Assembly: GCA_012032855.1 (NCBI GenBank) | Contig: JAAUQA010000001.1 | Location: 1-28,756, forward strand | Source of the DNA: Candidatus Competibacteraceae bacterium | Lineage (GTDB): Bacteria; Pseudomonadota; Gammaproteobacteria; Competibacterales; Competibacteraceae | DNA: 28,756 nt | Direction of reading: 5' to 3' | Part shown: positions 1 to 10,602 of the stretch, piece after piece | Numbering within the stretch: position 1 is the first letter of the stretch | Layout: every line of letters starts with the position of its first letter | The notes under the pieces: generated by a model | What the model was told of the DNA's origin: nothing | Database searches by the model: none | Seen by the model: only the letters and a program-made list of their open reading frames with translations | Position numbers and translations under genes: made by a program

Positions 1-731
1 ATGCGGTGTAGCGCGCTGCAATTGCCCCGACCCAGGCTGGTCATCAACAGCAATTGGGCAAATTGCGCCATCTCATCGGCGGCTTTCGGTGTAGGCGCAG
101 CGACCAGTCCCTCCCGATAAAGTCGGGCCAAAGCCAACGCCGCGTCCGGATCATTGGCTGCTGCCGCAGTTCGAAAGTACGCCGCTGCTTTCGAATAACT
201 CTGTTCAACCCCCAGACCTTCCACATAGAGCTCGCCCAGCAGGGCGGCGGCTCCAATCACTTGAAAGCGGGCCGCCTCCCTCAGCAGCTGAGCAGCGCGT
301 TCCGGGTTGGCGGAAATACCTTCGCCATCCAGCAACAGATTCGCCAACTTATATTTCGCATGGGCCTGCTTCGACCAGGATTTCCTGGCAAGATACTCGA
401 ATATCCGTAACGCGACGTTATGATCGCGCGCTACACGCTTACTGCCTTTTTGATAAAGCAGGCCGATTTCCAGCAGTTCTTCCGGTGGTGTTCGAGTGCT
501 TTTGCCATCCCACTGGTCCAGTCCGCGCTTATCCACTTCCAGACCGGATTCGCTGACACAGACCTTTGAATAATCCAGACTAGGCGGCATCAAGGGCAAC
601 GTCGGTTGCTCATCAGCCTGAGCTGTAAAAACCGTCAACCCGCCTGCTAAGCTCAAGCCGATCATCAGAGACCGCACCGGGCGACTTCCTGCCTGAGCTG
701 TTCCGAGAATCAACCACCGTGGATTAATCAT
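1..731 (-). CDS. algK: AlgK-like Sel1/TPR-repeat protein (partial, open at left edge)
   Basis: The reading frame starts at the ATG complementary to 729-731 and stays open to the window edge, giving about 243 residues of the N-terminal part. The product begins with a hydrophobic signal-like segment (around residues 22-38, ending AQA before DEQP). Helical Sel1-like repeats follow, with repeat signatures such as LLDGEGISANPERAAQLLREA and LYVEGLGVEQSYSKAAAYF. AlgK is the repeat-rich periplasmic scaffold of the alginate secretion complex. Its place directly behind algF, with stop and start overlapping as TAATG, supports that assignment and suggests translational coupling. Pseudomonas AlgK is a lipoprotein, but no lipobox Cys is seen here. 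A different Sel1-repeat protein in the same operon is the main alternative. The downstream half lies outside the window. Confidence 0.65.
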   Translation of the reverse strand, partial: MINPRWLILGTAQAGSRPVRSLMIGLSLAGGLTVFTAQADEQPTLPLMPPSLDYSKVCVSESGLEVDKRGLDQWDGKSTRTPPEELLEIGLLYQKGSKRVARDHNVALRIFEYLARKSWSKQAHAKYKLANLLLDGEGISANPERAAQLLREAARFQVIGAAALLGELYVEGLGVEQSYSKAAAYFRTAAAANDPDAALALARLYREGLVAAPTPKAADEMAQFAQLLLMTSLGRGNCSALHR

Positions 732-1389
732 TATTGCTGGGTCGTGTTCTCGGCCATCAGCACCCGTAGATCATCACCGGCGCCGATCAGCATGAAAGAC
801 AGATGGGTACGGCGTTTGAGTTGCACGGTGTCAAAAGACTGCACCGGTTGCTCACCTGCCACTACCGCCAGATCGATATCCAGGCATTCACCTCACGCAA
901 CTCCCCTTTCCCGGGATTCACGGCGGCAATCACATCGACGTTACGGCTTGGAACCCGCAACGATGCAGCCGGTTGATCGGACAGGTTGTAAAACAACACG
1001 CCGCATTTGGCCGGGTTGGTGCTAACCGAATCCTGGATGGGTAGAATGTGTTGTTCGTCGCCTTGGCCGAGCACGGCGATGGTGTAGTAATTACCCGCCT
1101 TAATAGTCAACGGTTCATTTTTTTCGCCGGTCTGGAACACCCGTTCGCCTTCCTGGACAACCTGATAGGCGGAAACCCCTGGATAAGGCAGCTCCCCGAA
1201 ATCGATGCCGGCCAATTGAGCGGAAATCGACGAATCAGCTGCGGTGGCGTTGACCACCCGGACAAAGGCTGCATTTGGCGGCGGCGCAGGATCATAGAGT
1301 TCGGCATCCTGAGCCGCCGCAACCGTTCCGAACGCATGGGCAAGCCCAATCACCAAAGCGAACGCTTTCGCCAATAAGTGTAAATTCAT
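731..1389 (-). CDS. algF: Alginate O-acetylation protein AlgF (one frameshift)
   Basis: AlgF is a periplasmic protein needed for acetylation of mannuronate residues, working with the AlgI/AlgJ/AlgX machinery. The frame opens with a signal peptide (MNLHLLAKAFALVIGLAHAF, cleavage near AAA-QD). The family-like segments VRVVNATAADSS and KAGNYYTIAVLG follow. The frame stops early at 862-864, but the adjacent frame continues LDIDLAVVAGEQPVQSF to a TAA at 731-733. Adding one base in the GG pair at 883-884 (CC on the coding strand) joins the two parts into 219 residues, close to the roughly 216 of Pseudomonas AlgF. A strong AAGGGGG ribosome-binding site precedes the ATG. The gene lies 45 bp behind algX, and its stop overlaps the algK start. 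The break is probably a sequencing deletion. Confidence 0.85.
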
Positions 1390-1434
1390 GGGTTATTGAC
1401 CCCCTTTCATTGTCATGACTTCTTCCACAGTGAT

Positions 1435-2865
1435 CTACGACTGCGACCGCTCAGCCACCAACGTGGGTGCACGGCAGATGTGCGCTTCGAGGTCGGCGCT
1501 CAACTGCGGTAGCCCACTCAACGCTATTTGGCTGACGGTACTTTCGATGTCTTCGGAAAATTCAATGAAAAACCGCCCCCAATTGGGGAAACGTTCGGTA
1601 CGATCGATGGCAAACCATTCAAAATCCCCATCGGCGTAGTCGATCTTGACTGTGAATTGCGCCAATGCTCGGTTGGGTGTGGAAAGATAGAGGTAGTAAT
1701 CGTTACCGCTGACAGCCAATGCCGGATCGACCTCAAAAGGCCCGGAGGACTCGCCCTGACTCACCGCAAATATGCCGGAGGCCACGGCTGTGTCAGTCGT
1801 GCAAGGTCCGTACACCGCAGGTATGATCTGCCGGAAAGCGCTGGAGGAACCGCGATTGAAGTTGGAGTAGGCGGGCGCTTCCCATATCATGAAGCGGGTG
1901 TCGGTCTCTTCGAACTGCGGCGATGCGGTAAACGACGCCATCGCATTGAACAACTGTCCGCCGGAGATCGCATGATTGGCCACTTCGAGGCCGGTACTCT
2001 CTGCCAGAAAACCGTCGAAGTTGAAATAAGTTACCGCGCTGAAACTGGTCCCCAATAATACCAACGAACCGATGTCTTCAGACGAACCGAACAGATCGGC
2101 ATTGCTGTCACCCTCGGCGAGTTGGCGCGTTTCGTAGAATGAATAGGGCTCCGGGGGCAATTCGGCTTGGCACAACCGCTGGATTTCTTGGGCCATGGTG
2201 TGTTTAATCTGCTGCTCGGACATGACCTTCGATTGATACGTCGCTTTTTCCAGCGACTGGTAAACGGGTAATTCAGCCAATGCCCCGCCAACCGCTTGCG
2301 CAGCCAGCCGCGCGCCCTCGGGTGTCCAGTGGGTATCCCGCTTAAAGAAGAATGCTTGGCTATCGTCAGCGTTTTCCTTGGCGAGGTAATCCAGCAGATT
2401 GAGCACTGTCATACCGGTGGAGCGCAGCTGATTCACCAAGCCATGAAACGCTCGTTCCGCCTCGACGGGCCGGAAATAAGCCTGCCGATCCATTTCCTGA
2501 GATAAGTAATCGCTGCCGATTACCCCACGGGTCGGGACCGGCAGAAAAATCAGCTTGGTGTCGCGTTGCTCCAACGCATTCACCAGCCGCTGTAGATAGG
2601 TTCTGCTTTCCTCGGAAAGATAGAAATCGTCCTTCAGGTCGGCGCCAGTGCGAAAAAACCAGCCGTTTTTTCCCTGAGTCAGTGACATGAAGCTATTTTC
2701 CGCAGCCTCCACTGCCGGACACTCGAACTGCAACTCAGCTGCCCGCGCAGGGATAGAAAAGACTAATACCCAAAACAGGGTCGTAAGCCCGGCGTACACT
2801 ATCCACCCACAGCTCATGCGGATGCTATTACGCTGCTTGAACTCGCTGTTAACCGGAACGTCCAT
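1435..2865 (-). CDS. algX: Alginate O-acetyltransferase AlgX
   Basis: This is a periplasmic SGNH-fold acetyltransferase that adds acetyl groups to mannuronate in alginate. An upstream ATG at 2877 would give 480 residues. The ATG at 2865 is preferred because GAGG lies 6 bases before it; this gives 476 residues, against about 474 for Pseudomonas AlgX. Counting from the 2877 ATG, a membrane/signal segment spans about residues 24-46 (ending ARA-AE). The catalytic Asp-His pair is in KRDTHWTPEG (D181, H183), and the nucleophile Ser is S278 in LLGTSFSA. The region after about residue 360 fits the carbohydrate-binding module that distinguishes AlgX from the shorter AlgJ. The start overlaps the end of algA by 17 bp, so the two are likely translationally coupled. 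All catalytic residues are present. AlgJ is less likely because of the length. Confidence 0.88.
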   Translation of the reverse strand: MDVPVNSEFKQRNSIRMSCGWIVYAGLTTLFWVLVFSIPARAAELQFECPAVEAAENSFMSLTQGKNGWFFRTGADLKDDFYLSEESRTYLQRLVNALEQRDTKLIFLPVPTRGVIGSDYLSQEMDRQAYFRPVEAERAFHGLVNQLRSTGMTVLNLLDYLAKENADDSQAFFFKRDTHWTPEGARLAAQAVGGALAELPVYQSLEKATYQSKVMSEQQIKHTMAQEIQRLCQAELPPEPYSFYETRQLAEGDSNADLFGSSEDIGSLVLLGTSFSAVTYFNFDGFLAESTGLEVANHAISGGQLFNAMASFTASPQFEETDTRFMIWEAPAYSNFNRGSSSAFRQIIPAVYGPCTTDTAVASGIFAVSQGESSGPFEVDPALAVSGNDYYLYLSTPNRALAQFTVKIDYADGDFEWFAIDRTERFPNWGRFFIEFSEDIESTVSQIALSGLPQLSADLEAHICRAPTLVAERSQS

Positions 2866-4260
2866 ACTGGTCCTCAAAGCGCACGATGTCGTCTTCGCCC
2901 AGGTAACCGCCGGATTGCACCTCGATCAATTCGAGTGGAATCTTGCCGGGATTCTCCAGCCGATGGCGCGATCCGAGCGGGATATAGGTGGATTGATTCT
3001 CCGATAGCAAACGCACTTCGTCGTCACAGACCACGCGCGCGGTACCACGCACCACAATCCAATGTTCAGCCCGGTGATGGTGCATTTGCAGTGACAGCTT
3101 TTCGCCCGGTTCAATGATGATCCGCTTGACCTGATAGCGACTGCCGGTGGCTACCGTTTCGTAATTACCCCACGGCCGGTATACCTGGGTATGTTCGCCC
3201 ACTTCGTGACGCCCGGCCTCACTCAGCTTACCGACTAGCTTTTTGATGTCCTGTACCCGGGATCGGTCGGCGACCAGTACGGCATCCGCGGTCTCGACGA
3301 TTACCGCATTCTCTATCCCGAGGGTAGTCACCAAGCGGCTTTCGGAATGCACATAGGTATTGCGGGTTTGTTCGACAACTACATCGCCCTGCAACGTGTT
3401 GCCATCCACATCCCGACCGGCCACATCTTGCAGAGCTGTCCAGGCACCGATGTCGTTCCAACCGACGTCAATCGGCACAACCGCGCCTGCTTCGGTGTGT
3501 TCCATCACCGCGTAATCCACCGAATCGGCTGGACAAGCATCAAATGCCGTCGTATCCAAACGGATAAAACTGCCGTCCAGCTGCGGTGCAGCACAAGCTT
3601 GTTGACAGGCTTTTGCGATTGCGGGTGCTTGTATTTGCAGCTCATCCAGGTAACGGCTGGCACGGAATAGAAACATCCCGGAGTTCCAGTAATAGCCCCC
3701 CGATTCAAGATACTGGAGCGCTTGGGTCGAATCGGGTTTTCCACAAAGCGGGCGATGCTGGATACGTCGCCACCCAGGTTCTCTCCCTGTTGAATGTAGC
3801 CATAGCCGGTTTCCGGTCGAGTCGGCAACACACCGAAAGTGACCAGTCGACCGAACTGCGCCTGCTCGGCGGCGGCGCGAATGCCCGCATGAAACCGTGC
3901 TACGTCCTCAATAACATGATCGGCCGGCAATACCAGTAGTAGCGGGTCATCGCCAATGATTTCCCGACTCAGCAACGCAGCGACGGCAACGGCCGGTGCG
4001 GTATTGCGGCTTTGCGGCTCCAATACGATATGGGCATCGGCCACCACCATGCGTAACTGCTGCTCGACCAAAAAACGGTGTTGCTGATTACACACGACTA
4101 TAGGAGCCGTCGCGTTAATCCCCTGCAAGCGCAGCACAGTATCCTGCAGCAGGCTGTGGCTGCCGAGCAGCTTCAGGAATTGCTTGGGATAGGCAGAGCG
4201 TGACAGCGGCCATAACCGCGTGCCGTTGCCACCGGCAATGATTAAAGGCACCAGAGACAT
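2849..4260 (-). CDS. algA: Mannose-1-phosphate guanylyltransferase / mannose-6-phosphate isomerase AlgA (one frameshift)
   Basis: This bifunctional cytosolic enzyme isomerises fructose-6-phosphate to mannose-6-phosphate and makes GDP-mannose from mannose-1-phosphate and GTP. The N-terminal nucleotidyltransferase carries GGNGTRLWPLSR (residues 10-21) and a family-type RFVEKP motif. The C-terminal cupin isomerase domain carries RPWGNYETV and the metal-binding stretch EKLSLQMHHHRAEHW. The coding frame breaks in the A run complementary to 3737-3740. Restoring one A gives VEKPDSTQALQYLESGGYYW and joins the halves into 470 residues, near the usual 480. It lies 85 bp behind algD and overlaps algX. 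RfbM/ManC-type enzymes share this architecture; the alginate neighbours favour AlgA. The frameshift is likely a sequencing deletion. Confidence 0.9.
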
Positions 4261-4345
4261 GGCGTTTTCTCAATGACCAACATATTGGTAGCTCAACCAG
4301 AGGCTGAGTAGCGAGAGACAGGACCGGATTCGAATGATCATGGGC

Positions 4346-5656
4346 TTACCAGCAGATGCCTTGGTAGCGACCATTGCTCTCTTGCTTCGAGACCCGAACC
4401 AGATCGATAACCAGTTGGTCGGAGCGAGCATTGTCCGTAATCGCAGTGAATTCCTCGGCACCGTTACCAATTACCAGAATATCGCTGTTGTGGCTGACGG
4501 CATGCATATCCGGGCACAGATGCTGCGAGATATGCGGGATTTTGTGCATTAGATAATCGCGATTGGCGCCGGACAGCGAAGCCAACGACACGTTGCGGTC
4601 AAAAATCTTGAGTTGATAGCCCTTGCCCAACAACCGTTCAACCAACTCGACCATCGGGCTTTCCCGTAAGTCGTCGGTCCCCGCCTTAAAGCTCAGGCCG
4701 AACAGTCCTACTCGTTTGCTGTCATGCGCTTGAATCATGCTCAGAGCACGTTCGATCTGGTATTGATTGCTGGGCAACAAAGACTCCAATAGCGGCGACT
4801 TCAAATCCAGGCTGCGGGCTTTGTAGCAGATCGCCCGGACATCCTTGGGCAAACAGGAACCGCCAAAGGCGAATCCCGGCCGCAGGTAATACGATGACAA
4901 ATTCAGCTTGTGGTCTTGGCAAAACACATCCATGACCGCCTGCCCGTCAATATTGAGCTCTTTACAGATATTGCCGATCTCATTGGCGAACACTACTTTG
5001 GTCGCATGCCAGGAGTTGTCGGCATATTTGATCATCTCTGCGGTCTCGACCGGGATGCGGATTAACGGCGCGTCGATGTCTTCGTAGAGCGCAGCGACGA
5101 TATCGCCGCTGTGAGTATCGGTTTCCCCGATGACCGTCTTGGGTGGATAGTAAAAATCATAAATCGCGGTGCCTTCGCGCAGAAATTCCGGATTGGATAC
5201 GACACCGAACTCCACTCCTAGCGTCTTACCGGAGAACTCTTCCAGAGTAGGAATCACCAGACTCCGCGCCGTGCCAGGCAGTACCGTGCTACGCATGACA
5301 ACCACATGAAACTCTTCTTTTTCTTTGAGCGCGGTGCCGATCTCTTCACAGACATGGCGCACATAGGCCAGGTCGAGGCTACCGTTCAACTGGCTAGGGG
5401 TACCTACACAAACCAGGGAGATTTCGGAATTCAGTACGGCTTCACGTGCGTTGGTCGTTGCGCGCAGATGCTGTTTTTCGACGGCTGTAGCAATGAGTTC
5501 GGAAAGCTCGCTTTCAACAATAGGCGACTGCCCCTGGTTTATTAAACCCGCCTTGTCGGCATTCACTTCTACGCCGATAACATTGTGGCCGGCTTTTGAC
5601 CAGCAGGCGGCACACACCGCGCCGACGTAACCCAGACCAAAAATACTGATGCGCAT
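4346..5656 (-). CDS. algD: GDP-mannose 6-dehydrogenase AlgD
   Basis: This enzyme oxidises GDP-mannose to GDP-mannuronic acid with two NAD+, the committed step of alginate synthesis in the cytosol. The ATG at 5656 has AGGAGA eight bases upstream and gives 436 residues, the length of Pseudomonas AlgD. An ATG six codons earlier lacks such a site. The N-terminal Rossmann motif is MRISIFGLGYVGAVCA. The catalytic Cys is C268 within FGGSCLPKDVR. The central region has the substrate motif NPEFLREGTA, and the C-terminal Rossmann domain contains LFGLSFKAGTDDLRESP. The reading frame is intact. It is the first gene of the minus-strand operon and follows a 1 kb AT-rich intergenic region that should hold the operon promoter. 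Confidence 0.95.
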   Translation of the reverse strand: MRISIFGLGYVGAVCAACWSKAGHNVIGVEVNADKAGLINQGQSPIVESELSELIATAVEKQHLRATTNAREAVLNSEISLVCVGTPSQLNGSLDLAYVRHVCEEIGTALKEKEEFHVVVMRSTVLPGTARSLVIPTLEEFSGKTLGVEFGVVSNPEFLREGTAIYDFYYPPKTVIGETDTHSGDIVAALYEDIDAPLIRIPVETAEMIKYADNSWHATKVVFANEIGNICKELNIDGQAVMDVFCQDHKLNLSSYYLRPGFAFGGSCLPKDVRAICYKARSLDLKSPLLESLLPSNQYQIERALSMIQAHDSKRVGLFGLSFKAGTDDLRESPMVELVERLLGKGYQLKIFDRNVSLASLSGANRDYLMHKIPHISQHLCPDMHAVSHNSDILVIGNGAEEFTAITDNARSDQLVIDLVRVSKQESNGRYQGICW

Positions 5657-6686
5657 ATAAAGATCTCCTAGCAACCCAGTTTAACAGTGGAAGTGCGCCA
5701 TAAATCGGCGAATAACATTTAGGATTCCTCAGCTTATTACTTCTATAACTCGACTGTTTGGCAACACCTTTAGCCATCCTATAAGGCATCCAATGAAGGT
5801 AAATCGTGTTACGGCCGAAAAGCCTCTTGGATCAATACGTCTGTTGAATAACTGGATTCTTACGCTATCTTTATTCCCTACACTGCTAATAAGCTAGCGA
5901 GCAATGGATAAGACAACACGAAACTTTTATCATCAGACATTCCTGTTATACAGTGATCGCTAACGATTTCCACAAAATAAGGCGCAGAAAATACTACTGA
6001 TAATCTAAATCGATAGATCCAGTTTTCAATCCAAAATGATTTTAATAATAATCGAGAGTTACTTACTCATTACGTTCTTTCCTTTAGCATACCAATTAAC
6101 AAAACATCAAGCTGACACAACGATGGTGTTGCATAAATAACACTCAGCAACATCCATTCCAACAGATGTATATTTATAACTAAAGCAAGTAGTTTGCCGT
6201 TGTTTCATAACACCAACAGGGTTGTAAGAAGGGATAAATCCAACTGTTTTGTCGCTTATTCACGACGCTTTTTCCCAGCAATATGTAACTACATGATTGA
6301 CGAAAATATTTTTGTCGTTTCCCAGCAAAAAATAAATGAAAAAAACACACCATTTTATTTAAAGACAGGACTATTTATATGAAATAAAATTTCACAAATA
6401 TTTATAACTACATGAAATATATATTTATTTATAGATTTATCGAAACGCTGGCAACACAATAGAATAAACACACTAACAGTACAATTCCCAGGCTCGGAAT
6501 ACATTTACTTTTGTTAATTTTCCTGCACTGATTTCGTTCGTAAATACAGCACTTAAGCACTTTTTTGGCGCGACGTGGAAAGACTTGAAATTGTTTGAAA
6601 CCCTGCCAAACTGACGTGCAATTCTCTCAATTCTTGGACTCGCCTAGACAGCAACTTTCTCTTAATAAACCCATAGAGGCATTCTG
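5657..6686. other. Long AT-rich intergenic region between algD and the beta-helix gene
   Basis: About 1 kb without a convincing gene separates two divergent genes. The 6180-6540 part is markedly AT-rich compared with the flanking genes. A 13-bp sequence, ATATTTATAACTA, occurs twice in the same orientation (6170-6182 and 6398-6410). A 62-codon plus-strand frame at 6194-6382 is present but lacks family features and has no clear ribosome-binding site. Long regulated upstream regions are known for algD in pseudomonads. I searched by eye for the sigma-22 (AlgU) pattern GAACTT-N16-TCnnA on the algD strand and did not find a good match, so the promoter position is unresolved. Confidence 0.6.
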
Positions 6687-7806
6687 ATGGTTTCGAAATT
6701 CCTACCGCGCCGATCACGCCACAACCCTTTTTCACCGCCCATTGTATTGAGGCGTGTAACGCAGTGCCTATTGCTAGCGATCGCATTTCTTCCCACGCAG
6801 ATTGCACTGGCTGGGAATACCTATTCGTCAGCACACATGGCGATGATGAACACTCTGGAGATACGTGGGCTACCGCGTTGCAGACTATTCAAGAAGGACT
6901 GGAATTAGCTAGAGAAGGCGATCAAATCCTGATCGGTCACGGCACGTATTATCAAGATATTCGCACAGTCAGAATGGTAAGCTGGATACGCCTATTCGCA
7001 TTTCAGGGGTAGGCAATGTAGAGATTAGAGGGGCCGGCAAGGCTCGAATCTTTGAAATCAAACACAGCCATATCATCCTTGAGAGCCTTAAAATCAATGG
7101 CAAAACGGGTAGTAGCAGCGAACCCGAAAATTATCGAGATAAACTGGTTTTTATCATGGGCCAGGACAGCCAGAAAGGCGTCCGAGGAGTAAAACTTCTA
7201 AATATGGATTTTCGCAATGCCGGTGGTGAATGTGTAAGGTTAAAGTATTTTGCCCATCATAACGAAATCGCTTACTCCAAGTTCAGTAATTGCGGTGTTT
7301 GGGATTTTCGCTTTAACCAGGGGGGAAAAAACGGCGAAGGAGTGTACATCGGCACCGCGCCTGAGCAGCTTAAAGACAATCCAACTGGTGAGCCCGACGA
7401 ATCCAACAGCAACTGGATTCACGATAATTATTTTATGACTGCTGGCAATGAATGTGTCGATGTCAAGGAACATGCGTCTTACAACGTCATTGAAAGGAAC
7501 TCCTGCACCGGCCAACAAGATCCGGATTCCGGCGGTATCTCTATACGAGGCGATAGGAACATCATTCGTAATAACGTGATTTACAACAACGTTGGGGTTG
7601 GTATTAGAGTGGGTGGAGACTCGGTGGATCACGGTCTCAATAACGAGGTGATTGGCAACTGGCTAAAACACAACAGTTACGGTGGCTTGAGGGTGACCAG
7701 GATGCCGCAAAGAACCATCTGTGGTAACACAGTAAGGCCATCAAATGAACTGGATACTGTAGGTCCCTTTGGGGATCAAATTGACCTGACGGTAGCTTGC
7801 TTTTAA
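6687..7806 (+). CDS. Secreted right-handed parallel beta-helix protein (two frameshifts)
   Basis: After correction the product is about 373 residues. It has a twin-arginine-free signal peptide (VTQCLLLAIAFLPTQIALA) followed by YFVSTHGDDEHSGDTWATAL and GDQILIGHGTYYQDI. These are typical openings of right-handed beta-helix proteins such as pectate lyase-like, NosD-like and PL6-like enzymes. Repeated coils rich in N-x-I/V follow, for example NIIRNNVIYNNVGVGIRVGG. The start ATG has GAGG seven bases upstream. Breaks lie at TT 6824-6825 and AA 6973-6974; adding one base at each restores continuity. The position divergent from an alginate operon suggests a lyase or epimerase acting on polysaccharide, but no family-specific catalytic residues could be assigned. 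The stop is only 6 bp from the convergent formate dehydrogenase stop. Confidence 0.75.
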
Positions 7807-7812
7807 CAGCCT

Positions 7813-10591
7813 TCATTCATTTGGGCAATCCACCGCTCGCTGTACCTGAACCGCGCAGTATTTGAATTCGGGAATTTTGCCAAAAGGGTCCAGCGCGGGG
7901 TTAGTCAACAGATTGGCTGCTGCTTCGTAGTAACAGAAGGCAATGAACACAGCGCCTAACGGCGTGCTAGGGTCAGCGCGGGCGGTCAAGGTAACTTGGC
8001 CGCGACGCGACGCGACGGTAATGTCAGTACCGGGTTTGATGCCGAGTTGCTCTAGTTGGTCAGGATGTAGCGATGCTGTCGGCAACGGTTCGATGGTGTC
8101 GAGTACTGAAGTGCGCCGGGTCATGCTGCCGGTGTGCCAGTGCTCCAAATGTCGGCCAGTGATCAGCACCATCGGGTAGTCGTGATCGGGTTGTTCCGCC
8201 GCCGGGATGAGTCCTGCCGGAACCAGGCCGCCGCGACCATCGGCGGTGGGGAATCGCTCGGTGAATACAACAGGCTCGCCGGGATCGCCTTCTTGCACAC
8301 ATGGATAAGTTACTGCACCGTCAGCTTCCAGACGCTCCCAAGTGATACCGGCAATGGATGGCATTGCATGGCGCATTTCGTCGAATACCTGCGCCACTCC
8401 GCTGTCTTCACCGGAGTAATGCCAATTCAACCCTAATCGTTTGGCCAGTTCCTGAATAATCCATAGATCCTGGCGGGCATCCCCCGGCAACTCCAGTGCT
8501 CGCCGACCGAGTTGCACGGTACGGTCGGTGTTAGTAAAACGTGCCGGTCTTTCCGGAAATGCTGAGGCTGGCAGTACGACATCAGCCAAATAAGCGGTTT
8601 CAGTCAGAAAAATATCCTGCACGACTAAGCAGTCGAGCGCCGCTAATGCCTGACGGGCATGTTGGAGATCAGGATCGGACATGGCCGGATTCTCACCCAT
8701 GATATACAGGCCGCGAATTTTTCCAGCCAAGGCGGCATTCATAATCTCCACTACGGTGAGACCCGGTGTGGGATCGACCGGGTAGTCCCAAAGTTGTTCG
8801 AATTTGGCGCGGACGGAGTCGTCATTGACCTTTTGATAGTCCGGGAAAACCATTGGAATCAGACCGGCGTCGGAAGCGCCTTGGACGTTGTTCTGGCCAC
8901 GCAGCGGGTGTAAGCCGGTGCCCGGACGACCTACTTGTCCGGTGACTAGCGCCAGCGCGATCAAACAGCGAGCATTGTCGGTGCCGTGGACGTGTTGGGA
9001 GATGCCCATTCCCCAAAATATCATTGAGCTTTTCGAACTGGCGTATAAACGGGCTACAGCTGTAATAGTATCGGCAGGAATGCCACAGATGGGTGCCATG
9101 GCTTCGGGACTGAAGCTTTCGACATGGCGGCAAAGCGTCTCGAAACCCGAAGTGCGGTTGGCAACGAAATCTTCGTCTACCAATCCTTCCTTGATAATGA
9201 CGTGCAATAAGGCGTTCAACAGCGCCACGTCAGTATCCGGCTTGAACTGTAGAACATAGGCAGCATGCCGCGCCAGTTCGGTGCGGCGCGGGTCGGCCAG
9301 AATCAGTTTTGCCCCTCGTTTGATGGCGTTCTTCATCCAGGTGGCCGCTACCGGATGGTTCACCGGTGGATTGGCACCGATCACCAGTATGACTTCGGCA
9401 TGTTCCACGTCAGCCACGGGATTGGAAACTGCTCCAGAACCCAAACCCTCCAGCAATGCCGCGACGCTGGAAGCGTGGCAGAGCCGAGTGCAGTGGTCCA
9501 CATTGTTGCTGCCGAATCCCGTTCTCACCAATTTTTGGAATAGATAAGCTTCTTCATTACTGCCCTTGGCCGAGCCGAAACCCGCCAGCGCCTGAGGGCC
9601 GTGGGTATCACGGAGTATGCGCAGTCCGCTGGCCGCCATATCCAGAGCTTCTTCCCAACTGGCCTCGCGGAATACCGCCCAAGGGTTATTGGGATCGACG
9701 GTAAAATCCCAGGTTTTTGGGATGCCCGGTCGGCGAATCAACGGTTTGGTGAGGCGCTGAGGGTGATTGACATAATCGAAACCGAAGCGACCTTTGACGC
9801 ACAGTCGGCCATGATTAGCGGGTCCGTCTCTGCCATCCACCCAAAGAATGCGATTGTCCTTGATCGCGTAACTCAGTTGGCAACCGACTCCGCAATAGGG
9901 ACATACTGAGTCCACTTGATGCTCCGGCGTTTGTTGCCATACTTCATTGGCCGGGGCTAACGCTCCGGTGGGGCAGGCTTGCACACACTCGCCGCAGGCA
10001 ACACAAGTTGACTGCCCCATCGGATCGTCGAAATCGAACACGATTTTGGCGGACTCGCCGCGCATGGCATAGCCGATGACATCGTTGACCTGTTCCTCAC
10101 GACAGGCGCGCAAGCAACGCGTGCACTGGATACAGGCATCCAGGTTGACCGCCATGGCTGGATGTGAGACATCCGCAGTTGGTTGCTGGCGGGCGGGAAA
10201 ACGAGCCTGTTTGAGATCGCGCTGTTGCGTCCAGTAGTGCAGTTCCGAGTCCCGCTTGTAGATCTCGTCCGACATATCGGATAGCAGCAGTTCCAATACC
10301 ATATTCTGCGAATGCACGGCCCGGTCGCTACTGCTGGACACGTTCATGCCGGCTTGCGGGTAACGGCAACAGGATGGCGCTAATACCCGTTCGCCCTCGA
10401 TTTCCACTACGCAGGCACGGCAGTTGCCGTCGGGGGCGAAGTCCTTCCTGATAGCACAGATGCGGTATCTCAATGCCATTGCGTTGCGCCGCTTGTAGGA
10501 TAGTTTCGCCTGGGTCGGCACAGATGGCAGCGCCATTGAGAGTAAATTGGATCAATTCCGGTTCGGCTGGGTGGCGGGCTGACTCTGGCAT
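7813..10591 (-). CDS. fdhA: NAD-linked formate dehydrogenase alpha subunit, Cys-type (one frameshift)
   Basis: This is the catalytic subunit of a cytosolic Mo- or W-dependent formate dehydrogenase that oxidises formate to CO2. After correction it has 925 residues. In order it carries a [2Fe-2S] domain (C46, C57, C60, C74), two [4Fe-4S] ferredoxin motifs (C153/156/159/163 and C196/199/202/206), a further [4Fe-4S] site (VCPYCGVGC plus C264), and the bis-MGD molybdopterin domain. The residue matching selenocysteine is Cys371 in DHCTRLCHASS, so no Sec machinery is needed. The break is a five-G run at 10432-10436 (CCCCC on the coding strand); removing one base restores LRPDGNCRACVVEIEGER. The ATG at 10591 has GAAGG eight bases upstream and lies 11 bp behind the beta-subunit gene. 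FdsA and Fdh1A are equivalent names for such subunits. Confidence 0.92.
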
Positions 10592-10602
10592 CTAGTGGAC
10601 CT

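Noticed and set aside
1528..2058. Long plus-strand open frame opposite algX
   Set aside because: It is antisense to a gene with intact catalytic motifs and has no protein-family features.
5657..6100. Sigma-22 (AlgU) promoter upstream of algD
   Set aside because: No good GAACTT-N16-TCnnA match was found on the algD strand by eye.
6194..6382. 62-codon plus-strand frame in the AT-rich region
   Set aside because: No recognisable motif or ribosome-binding site, and AT-rich composition that produces chance frames.
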